Shown: piece after piece, positions 1 through 4,930 of the stretch
Layout of the letters: each line of letters opens with the position of its first letter
How positions within the stretch are numbered: position 1 is the stretch's first letter
NCBI GenBank assembly: GCA_023254755.1
Contig: JALRKU010000301.1
Location: forward strand, 1 to 6,186
Direction of reading: 5' to 3'
Length of the DNA stretch: 6,186 nucleotides
From: Aeromicrobium sp.
GTDB lineage: Bacteria; Actinomycetota; Actinomycetes; Propionibacteriales; Nocardioidaceae
Position numbers and translations under genes: made by a program
Notes under the pieces: model-generated
Seen by the model: the letters and a program-made list of their open reading frames with translations, nothing else
What the model was told of the DNA's origin: nothing
Databases searched by the model: none

Positions 1-507
1 GGTGTACTCGGTGCCGTCGCCGCGATCGACCTCGCGGAACTGGCGGCGCAGCGGCAGCTGCCAGCAGACGTCGGGCTTGACGGTGTGCGGCTTGGCGCCG
101 ACGCGCAGCGCGTGGGCGTGGAGCGCGCAGCCGTAGCCGCCGGGGAATCCGCGGGAGTTGTGGAACACGCAGGCTCCGTCGACCGCCCGGGTCTTGAGGT
201 CGCCCTCGTCGTCGGTCTCGGTCCAGCCGTTCCGCAGACCCTCGTCGCGTCGCTCCCACTCGTCGGCGGTCAGCTGCTCGACCACCGCGGCGACCCGCTC
301 GCGGTCCTCGTCGTCGGCGAAGTGCGCGCCGAGGGTGCAGCAGCCGGCGTCGGGGCTCGTCTCGTAGATGCCGGGGCAGCCCTGGCCGAAGATGCACGTC
401 CACCGGGACGTGAGCCACGTGAGGTCGCAGCGGAACACCTCGGTGGGGTCGTCGGGGTTCTCGAACTCCACGAAGGTGCGGGGGAACCCCAGCTCGATCT
501 CGGGCAT
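1..507 (-). CDS. Cysteine-rich conserved actinobacterial protein, Rv0495c-like (partial, C-terminus cut off)
   Basis: Reading leftward from ATG at 507-505, the frame stays open to base 1 for 169 codons, with no stop, so the C-terminus lies outside the window. The protein begins MPEIELGFPRTFVEF and has eight cysteines in the visible part: C27, C38, C44, the pair C56-C57, C113, C127 and C148, with histidines H62, H116, H130 and H132 nearby. This spacing, including the CC pair, suggests a zinc or iron-sulfur site, broadly like YkgJ-type cysteine-rich proteins; that link is inference. No signal peptide or membrane segment is seen, so it is probably cytoplasmic. It is divergent from the ppx gene with 41 bases between starts, as I recall for Rv0495c and Rv0496 in M. 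tuberculosis; Rv0495c is about 296 aa, so some 125 residues may be missing. Function is unknown. Cysteine and tryptophan content and G/C-rich third codon positions support a real gene over the opposite-strand frames. Confidence 0.85.
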   Translation of the reverse strand, partial: MPEIELGFPRTFVEFENPDDPTEVFRCDLTWLTSRWTCIFGQGCPGIYETSPDAGCCTLGAHFADDEDRERVAAVVEQLTADEWERRDEGLRNGWTETDDEGDLKTRAVDGACVFHNSRGFPGGYGCALHAHALRVGAKPHTVKPDVCWQLPLRRQFREVDRGDGTEYT

Positions 508-514
508 CCGTCCG

Positions 515-520
515 AGGGTA
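515..520 (-). promoter_or_regulatory. Putative -10 element of a leaderless promoter for the cysteine-rich gene
   Basis: On the minus strand the hexamer TACCCT (520 down to 515) is followed by seven bases and then the ATG at 507. This fits the actinobacterial -10 consensus TAnnnT with transcription starting at the A of the start codon. There is no convincing Shine-Dalgarno sequence at normal spacing and no clear -35 element. It lies where the -35 of the divergent ppx promoter would be. Confidence 0.55.
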
Positions 521-535
521 GTCCCGACCGACAAC

Positions 536-541
536 TACAGT
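536..541 (+). promoter_or_regulatory. Putative -10 element of a leaderless promoter for ppx
   Basis: TACAGT matches TAnnnT and is followed by seven bases and then ATG at 549. The upstream GTG at 540 overlaps this hexamer, so if transcription starts near 549 the GTG cannot be used. No Shine-Dalgarno sequence lies at normal distance from 549; the only purine-rich run (GAGGG, 514-518) is about 30 bases away. Confidence 0.55.
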
Positions 542-548
542 GGCCGTC

Positions 549-1460
549 ATGCGCATGGGCGTGCTGGACATCGGCTCGAACACCGGTCACCTGCTGGTGG
601 TCGACGCGTTCCGTGGCGGCCCGCCGGTCCCGGCGTACTCGTACAAGGAGCCCCTGCGGCTGGCCGAGCACCTCGACGGCACCCAGGCCGTCACGCCGGA
701 GGGTGTCCAGCGGCTGGTCGACTACGTCCTCGGTGCGCGTCAGGTCGCCGAGGACAAGGGCTGCCGCACGCTGCTGGCGTTCGCGACGTCGGCCGTGCGC
801 GAGGCCGTCAACGCCGACGAGGTCATCGAGCGGGTCACCTCCGAGTCGGGCGTGGACCTGCAGGTGCTCGCAGGCCCCGACGAGGCCCGGCTGACGTTCC
901 TGGCGGTCCGTCGCTGGTTCGGCTGGTCGTCGGGTCGGCTCTGCGTCTTCGACATCGGCGGCGGATCGCTCGAGCTCGCGGTGGGCGCCGACGAGACCCC
1001 CGACGTCGCCACGTCGGTCCCGCTCGGCGCGGGCCGGCTCACCCGGGAGTGGCTCGCGGCCGGCAAGTCCGCCGACGACCTGCGCGCCCACGTCCGGGCC
1101 ACGATCGCCGAGGAGGCCGGGCCGATCCTGCGCGGGGGCGCGTTCGACCGCGCCGTCGCCACCAGCAAGACGTTCCGGTCGCTCGCGCGGATCCTCGGCG
1201 CCGCGCCGTCGGGGGAGGGCCCCTACGTCCAGCGGTCCCTGCGCCGCGCCGACCTCGGCGAGCTGGTCGACCGGTTGGGTGAGCTGACGACCGAGCAGGT
1301 GGCCCAGCTCCCCGGGGTCTCGTCCGACCGCGCCCACCAGATGCGGGCCGGAGCCCTCGTCGCCGAGGCCACGATGGACCTGTTCGACGTCGAGACCCTC
1401 GACATCTGCCCGTGGGCCCTGCGCGAGGGCGTCCTCCTGGAGCACCTCGACCACCTCTGA
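549..1460 (+). CDS. ppx: Exopolyphosphatase / guanosine pentaphosphatase family protein (Ppx/GppA), short single-unit form
   Basis: This 303-residue protein belongs to the Ppx/GppA branch of the ASKHA (actin/Hsp70-like) ATPase-fold family. Members release phosphate from the end of polyphosphate or convert pppGpp to ppGpp, and so link polyphosphate, phosphate supply and the stringent response. Visible motifs are the first phosphate loop LDIGSNT (residues 6-12), FATSAVREA (78-86), the second phosphate loop DIGGGS (135-140) and the C-terminal CPWALREG region (from 287). It lacks the extra C-terminal domains of E. coli Ppx, like M. tuberculosis Rv0496, which is reported to act on short-chain polyphosphate. 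ATG 549 is chosen because it sits seven bases after a TACAGT hexamer and gives the family-typical short lead before the first motif; GTG 540 and ATG 555 are alternatives. It is cytoplasmic by absence of a signal. Sequence alone does not separate polyphosphate from pppGpp as substrate. Confidence 0.92.
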   Translation: MRMGVLDIGSNTGHLLVVDAFRGGPPVPAYSYKEPLRLAEHLDGTQAVTPEGVQRLVDYVLGARQVAEDKGCRTLLAFATSAVREAVNADEVIERVTSESGVDLQVLAGPDEARLTFLAVRRWFGWSSGRLCVFDIGGGSLELAVGADETPDVATSVPLGAGRLTREWLAAGKSADDLRAHVRATIAEEAGPILRGGAFDRAVATSKTFRSLARILGAAPSGEGPYVQRSLRRADLGELVDRLGELTTEQVAQLPGVSSDRAHQMRAGALVAEATMDLFDVETLDICPWALREGVLLEHLDHL

Positions 1461-1522
1461 CGGCGGTTCGGGTGCGTCCGGACTCACGGGCGCGGCCGGT
1501 CCCGCTCTCACCAACGGAGTCC

Positions 1523-1528
1523 TACCCT
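1523..1528 (+). promoter_or_regulatory. Putative -10 element of a leaderless promoter for the TIM-barrel gene
   Basis: TACCCT is followed by seven bases and then GTG at 1536, the same hexamer and spacing as upstream of the cysteine-rich gene. A competing reading exists: GGAG at 1516-1519 lies ten bases before another in-frame GTG at 1530 and could act as a Shine-Dalgarno sequence on a longer transcript, for example one read through from ppx. Confidence 0.5.
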
Positions 1529-1535
1529 GGTGGTC

Positions 1536-2321
1536 GTGTCCACCAGCCCGCCGCGCGTCAGCCTGTCGACGTCGTCGGTCTATCCCGGGTCCACGGCCAG
1601 CGGCTTCGAGCTCGCGGCTCGGCTCGGCTACGACGGGGTCGAGGTCATGGTGGGCATCGACGACGTCAGCTCCGACGTCACCGCGATCAAGGCGCTCAGC
1701 GCGTTCCACGAGATCCCCGTCGTGTCGGTGCACGCGCCGTGCCTGCTGGTGACGCAGCGGGTCTGGGGCAGCGACCCGTGGGGCAAGCTGCACCGCAGCG
1801 CCGAGATGGCGCTCGAGGTGGGCGCCCGGGTCATCGTCGTGCACCCTCCGTTCCGCTGGCAGCGCGACTACGCCCGCACGTTCGTCGAGGGCATCGCCGA
1901 CCTCGAGCGGCAGTACGACCTCGTCTACGCGGTCGAGAACATGTACCCGTGGCGCACCGGGCGTCGTGACTTCCAGGCCTACGCGCCGGGCTGGAACCCG
2001 GCGGAGCAGGACTACGCGCACGTCACGGTCGACCTGTCGCACAGCTCCACGGCGCACCAGGACCCGTTGCAGCTGGCGCGCGACCTCGGCCCCCGCCTGG
2101 CGCACGTGCACATCGCCGACGGGTCGGGGTCGGCCAAGGACGAGCACCTCGTGCCGGGGCGCGGCGATCAGCCGTGCGCCGAGTTCCTCCAGCAGGTCAC
2201 GGCCGCGGGGTTCGACGGCGAGATCGTCGTCGAGATCAACACCCGCAAGTCCGGCGACGCCGAGACCAAGGAGGCCGCGCTCCTCGAGGCGCTGGCGTTC
2301 TCGCGGCTGCACTCCTCCTGA
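1536..2321 (+). CDS. Xylose-isomerase-like TIM-barrel protein (AP endonuclease 2 / sugar phosphate isomerase family), Rv0498-like
   Basis: This 261-residue protein has the hallmarks of the xylose isomerase-like TIM barrel family (PF01261), whose members include sugar isomerases and epimerases and endonuclease IV. Candidate metal ligands appear at strand ends in order: E36 (YDGVEV), H66 (VHAPC), H103 (VHPPF), E134 (VENMYP), D166 and H169 (VDLSH), H190/H192 (AHVHIADG), D202 and H204 (KDEH), then E233 (VVEINT). It is cytoplasmic, with no signal or membrane segment. It starts 75 bases after ppx, and the pair resembles M. tuberculosis Rv0496/Rv0498 as I recall that map. GTG 1536 is preferred from the TACCCT hexamer seven bases upstream; GTG 1530 would add two residues. 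The substrate is unknown. Family membership is secure, but whether it acts on a sugar, a sugar phosphate or DNA cannot be decided from sequence. Confidence 0.88.
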   Translation: MSTSPPRVSLSTSSVYPGSTASGFELAARLGYDGVEVMVGIDDVSSDVTAIKALSAFHEIPVVSVHAPCLLVTQRVWGSDPWGKLHRSAEMALEVGARVIVVHPPFRWQRDYARTFVEGIADLERQYDLVYAVENMYPWRTGRRDFQAYAPGWNPAEQDYAHVTVDLSHSSTAHQDPLQLARDLGPRLAHVHIADGSGSAKDEHLVPGRGDQPCAEFLQQVTAAGFDGEIVVEINTRKSGDAETKEAALLEALAFSRLHSS

Positions 2322-2325
2322 CCCC

Positions 2326-2331
2326 TATCCT
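2326..2331 (+). promoter_or_regulatory. Putative -10 element of a leaderless promoter for the LysE-family gene
   Basis: TATCCT is followed by six bases and then GTG at 2338. It lies only four bases past the stop codon of the preceding gene, so any -35 contact would fall inside that coding sequence. No Shine-Dalgarno sequence is visible before 2338. Confidence 0.5.
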
Positions 2332-2337
2332 CGTGAC

Positions 2338-2979
2338 GTGATCACGATCGAGCAGGCCCTCGCGTTCGGGGTCGCGGCGCTGGTGCTGATCGCGATCCCC
2401 GGTCCGTCCGTCGTGTTCACGATCGGGCGGGCGCTGGCGTACGGATGGCGAGTCGCCCTCGCGACCGTCGTCGGGAACACGCTCGGGCTGCTCGCGATCG
2501 TCGTGCTCGTCGCGGTCGGGCTCGGCGTGGTCGTCGAGGAGTCCATCGTGGTGTACACCGCCATCAAGCTCGCGGGTGCCGCGTACCTGGTGTGGCTGGG
2601 CGTCCAGGCGATTCGCCACCGCCGCTCGTTCGGCACCGCTGCGGACTCCTCCGCCCCCCGACACCTGGGCGTGGTCACGGCCGCGCGTCAGGGATTCGTG
2701 GTGGGCGTGTCCAACCCGAAGGCGTTCATGATCATCGGGGCCGTGCTGCCGCAGTTCGTCGACCGCGTCGCCGGCCAGGTCACGTCCCAGATGCTGCTGC
2801 TGGGGATGATCGCGGTGACGATCGGCCTGCTGTCGGACAGCCTGTGGGCCGTCGTCGCGAGCGGTCTGCGCTCCTGGTTCGCGGGGTCGCCGCGGCGGGG
2901 TGCCTCGCTCGGCGTCGTCGGCGGGACCTCGATGATCGGGCTCGGCGTCGGCCTCGCCGTCACGGGTCATCGCCGGTAG
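2338..2979 (+). CDS. LysE/RhtB-family amino acid or metabolite exporter
   Basis: This 213-residue integral membrane protein fits the LysE/RhtB superfamily, typically 200-220 residues with about six membrane segments, which exports amino acids such as lysine, threonine or homoserine lactones using the proton motive force. Family signatures are the PGP motif at residues 21-23 near the end of the first helix, GAAYLVWLG (80-88) and SNPKAF (125-130). Hydrophobic segments fall roughly at 6-28, 38-64, 70-92, 112-142, 150-178 and 189-208, with a charged loop near 92-110. GTG 2338 is the only start giving the usual short N-terminus; the same frame stays open upstream, but that extension overlaps the previous gene and is arginine/serine/threonine-rich antisense-like sequence. 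It follows the TIM-barrel gene by 16 bases yet appears to have its own promoter. The exported substrate cannot be predicted. It ends with TAG, whereas the other complete genes here end with TGA. Confidence 0.9.
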   Translation: MITIEQALAFGVAALVLIAIPGPSVVFTIGRALAYGWRVALATVVGNTLGLLAIVVLVAVGLGVVVEESIVVYTAIKLAGAAYLVWLGVQAIRHRRSFGTAADSSAPRHLGVVTAARQGFVVGVSNPKAFMIIGAVLPQFVDRVAGQVTSQMLLLGMIAVTIGLLSDSLWAVVASGLRSWFAGSPRRGASLGVVGGTSMIGLGVGLAVTGHRR

Positions 2980-3036
2980 ACCCGCCCTCCTGGCCGTCGC
3001 CCACCGCGCGGTGTTCCCGCGGACCGGGTCAGGCAC

Positions 3037-3042
3037 TACGTT
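3037..3042 (+). promoter_or_regulatory. Putative -10 element of a leaderless promoter for the LipN-like hydrolase
   Basis: TACGTT is followed by seven bases and then ATG at 3050. A weak TTCCCG at 3014-3019 sits 17 bases upstream and might be a degenerate -35. No Shine-Dalgarno sequence is within 15 bases of the ATG. The surrounding 70-base gap (2980-3049) has no other feature that I can recognise. Confidence 0.5.
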
Positions 3043-3049
3043 GACGGCC

Positions 3050-4099
3050 ATGGTGTCAGTGTCAGTGCCAGGTGCGCTCGGTCTCGCCCAGGCCGGAGCG
3101 CTCCGTGGGGCCTTCGCGCTGCCCGGACCGGCGCGCCGTCGGATCGTGGGCCGCCCGGTCGAGATCGACGGCAAGCGGCTCGATCCGGACATGCAGCTGC
3201 TGCTGCGCCTCATGGCGCTGACCGGTCCGCCGGCGGAGTCGTTGGCGATCAGCCGGGGTCGCGTCAAGATCGAGACGTCGAGTCGCGCGGGCGGTGGCCG
3301 TCAGCCGGTGGGCGCGGTGACCGACCGGACCATCGACGGCCCGCACGGACCCCTGACGCTGCGCTTCTACACGCCGCGGGGCATCTCGGGCCCGTCCCCG
3401 GCGCTGGTCTTCCTGCACGGCGGCGGCTGGATCTACGGCAGCACCGACTCGCACGACGCGTTGTGCCGGGTGCTGTCCGAGCAGGCGCAGGTCCGCGTCG
3501 TCGCGGTGGACTACCGGCTGGCGCCCGAGCACCCGTTTCCGAGCGCTCCCGAGGAGTGCTGGGCGGCGTGGGAGTGGGTCACGAGCCACGCCACGGCCCT
3601 CGGCATCGACGTCGACCGGATCGCGGTCGGCGGCGACAGCGCGGGCGGAAACCTGTCGGCGGTCGTCGCGCAGGAGGCGGTGCGTCGCGGCGTGCGAGGT
3701 CCCGCGTTCCAGCTGCTGATCTACCCGGTGACGGACTTCAGCCGCACCTACCCGAGCGAGGAGACGTACCGGCAGGGCTTCTTCCTGACCCACGAGTTCA
3801 TGCAGCTCGCGCGCGACAGCTACTTCGTCGGCGACGAGGACCCGACCGACCCGCGCCTCTCGCCGCTGCACGGTGACGTCGAGGGGGTCGCCCCCGCGTA
3901 CCTGGTCACCGCGGGCTTCGACCCGCTGCTCGACGAGGGTGCCGCCTACGCGGACAAGCTCCGGTCCGCGGGGGTCCCGGTCGAGTACGTCTGCGAGGAG
4001 GGACTCATCCACGGCTTCGCCAACCTGTGCGCGGTCGGAACCGCGGCCCCGAAGGCGATCGCCCGGATGGCCACGGCCCTGCAGCGCGGGCTCAGCTGA
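3050..4099 (+). CDS. Alpha/beta hydrolase, hormone-sensitive-lipase (family IV) esterase, LipN-like
   Basis: This 349-residue enzyme is a serine esterase or lipase of the hormone-sensitive lipase group. It has the HGGGW oxyanion-hole motif at residues 123-127, the nucleophile S197 in GGDSAGGN, the acid D291 in AGFDPLLDEG and the catalytic H321 in IHGFANL, so the catalytic triad is complete. YRLAPEHPFPSAP follows the fold's usual strand order. An N-terminal cap of about 100 residues containing EIDGKRLDPDMQLLLRLM resembles M. tuberculosis LipN (Rv2970c) from memory. The first residues are hydrophobic but lack a clear signal peptide, so a cytoplasmic or membrane-associated location is likely. 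ATG 3050 is chosen for the TACGTT hexamer upstream; GTG 3011 in the same frame would add 13 residues but would put the start upstream of that hexamer. Expected substrates are short- to medium-chain acyl esters; the physiological ester is unknown. It converges with mshD. Confidence 0.93.
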   Translation: MVSVSVPGALGLAQAGALRGAFALPGPARRRIVGRPVEIDGKRLDPDMQLLLRLMALTGPPAESLAISRGRVKIETSSRAGGGRQPVGAVTDRTIDGPHGPLTLRFYTPRGISGPSPALVFLHGGGWIYGSTDSHDALCRVLSEQAQVRVVAVDYRLAPEHPFPSAPEECWAAWEWVTSHATALGIDVDRIAVGGDSAGGNLSAVVAQEAVRRGVRGPAFQLLIYPVTDFSRTYPSEETYRQGFFLTHEFMQLARDSYFVGDEDPTDPRLSPLHGDVEGVAPAYLVTAGFDPLLDEGAAYADKLRSAGVPVEYVCEEGLIHGFANLCAVGTAAPKAIARMATALQRGLS

Positions 4100-4120
4100 G
4101 CCACCGCCCCCTGGCGCCGG

Positions 4121-4930
4121 TCAGGTGATCGCGTAGAGGGTGTCGCGGGCGCGCTCGGTGAAGCCGAGACGGTGGTAGACGGCGAGCGCCGGCGCATTGT
4201 CGCCCTCGACGTAGAGGTCGATCGCCGCCACGCCGGCCGCGACCAGGTGCGCCAGGCCGCGCGCGGTGAGTGCCGTGCCGAGGCCGGTGCCCTGCTCGTC
4301 CGGGTCGACGCCGACGACGTACACCTCGCCGAGGCGCTCACCGGCGGGGGAGTCCTCGACCTTGGTCCAGTGGAAGCCGACGACGCGACCGTCGCGCTCG
4401 GCGACGAACAGGCCGTCCGGGTCGAACCACGGCTGGGACGCGCGGCGCTCGAAGTCGGCGCGATCCATCGCGCCCTGCTCCGGGTGGTGCGCGAACGCTC
4501 GGCCGTTGACCGCCACGACGCCGTCGACGTCGGCAGCGGTCGAGCTCCGGATCGTGACGCCCACGACCTCCCGCGGCGGCGGCACGGGGTCGGCAGGACG
4601 CCGCAGGATCAGCAGCGTGCGGACCGGGGCCAGCCCCGCTGCCGCGGCCAGCGCCTGCGCCGCGGGCAGGTCGCCGTGGGCCCAGAACCGGGTCTCGCCC
4701 GCGGCGAGGGCGTCGTCCACGAGTCGACGGCCGATCCCCGCACGGCGGTGCTCGGGGTGCACCGCCAGCTCGACCGGTGCGTCGCCGAACGCGAGGGCCG
4801 CCGACTCGCGGTCCAGGCGCGAGTAGCGCGGGCTCTCGCCCGCTGCGAGCGACAGCGTCGTCGCCTCGTTGAACGGCGCGACGCCGTCGGTGGCCTCGAC
4901 CGCGGCCGCCACCTCGAGGACGGTGTTCAT
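4121..4930 (-). CDS. mshD: Mycothiol synthase (mycothiol acetyltransferase)
   Basis: MshD performs the last step of mycothiol synthesis, transferring acetyl from acetyl-CoA to the cysteinyl amine of Cys-GlcN-Ins in the cytoplasm. The 269-residue protein has the two tandem GNAT domains typical of the family. The N-terminal domain carries ELAVHPEHRRAGIG (54-67) and FWAHGDL (82-88). The C-terminal domain carries HPEQG (149-153), WFDPDGL (168-174), GFHWTKV (185-191), GEVYVVGVDP (201-210), the acetyl-CoA loop QGTGLG (213-218) and LYVEGDN (239-245); these match M. tuberculosis MshD closely as I remember it. ATG 4930 overlaps the upstream gene's stop as ATGA, so translation is probably coupled; no strong ribosome site is seen. 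The N-terminus is roughly 18 residues shorter than in M. tuberculosis and the whole protein is about 45 shorter, with both GNAT cores present. Identification is very secure. Confidence 0.96.
   Translation of the reverse strand: MNTVLEVAAAVEATDGVAPFNEATTLSLAAGESPRYSRLDRESAALAFGDAPVELAVHPEHRRAGIGRRLVDDALAAGETRFWAHGDLPAAQALAAAAGLAPVRTLLILRRPADPVPPPREVVGVTIRSSTAADVDGVVAVNGRAFAHHPEQGAMDRADFERRASQPWFDPDGLFVAERDGRVVGFHWTKVEDSPAGERLGEVYVVGVDPDEQGTGLGTALTARGLAHLVAAGVAAIDLYVEGDNAPALAVYHRLGFTERARDTLYAIT

Noticed and set aside
508..548. A classical -35 hexamer for either divergent promoter
   Set aside because: No TTGACA-like hexamer lies 16-18 bases from either -10. TTGTCG on the minus strand is only eight bases from its -10, too close to serve.
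540..548. GTG 540 as the ppx start
   Set aside because: It overlaps the likely -10 hexamer, has no Shine-Dalgarno sequence, and adds residues before the usual family N-terminus.
270..2312. Very long minus-strand open frame (680 codons) opposite ppx and the TIM-barrel gene
   Set aside because: It is Arg/Val/Asp-rich with no recognisable motif and lies antisense to two genes with clear family motifs. Long open antisense frames are expected in high-GC DNA.
1966..2337. N-terminal extension that would fuse about 124 extra residues to the LysE-family protein
   Set aside because: The extension is Arg/Ser/Thr-rich out-of-frame translation of the TIM-barrel gene. The family begins a few residues before its first helix, which matches GTG 2338.
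4096..4124. CTGA...TCAG inverted repeat with GGCGCC between the convergent stop codons, a possible two-way terminator
   Set aside because: The outer four pairs match, but the inner stem is interrupted by mismatches and no T-run follows on either strand. It is too weak to call.
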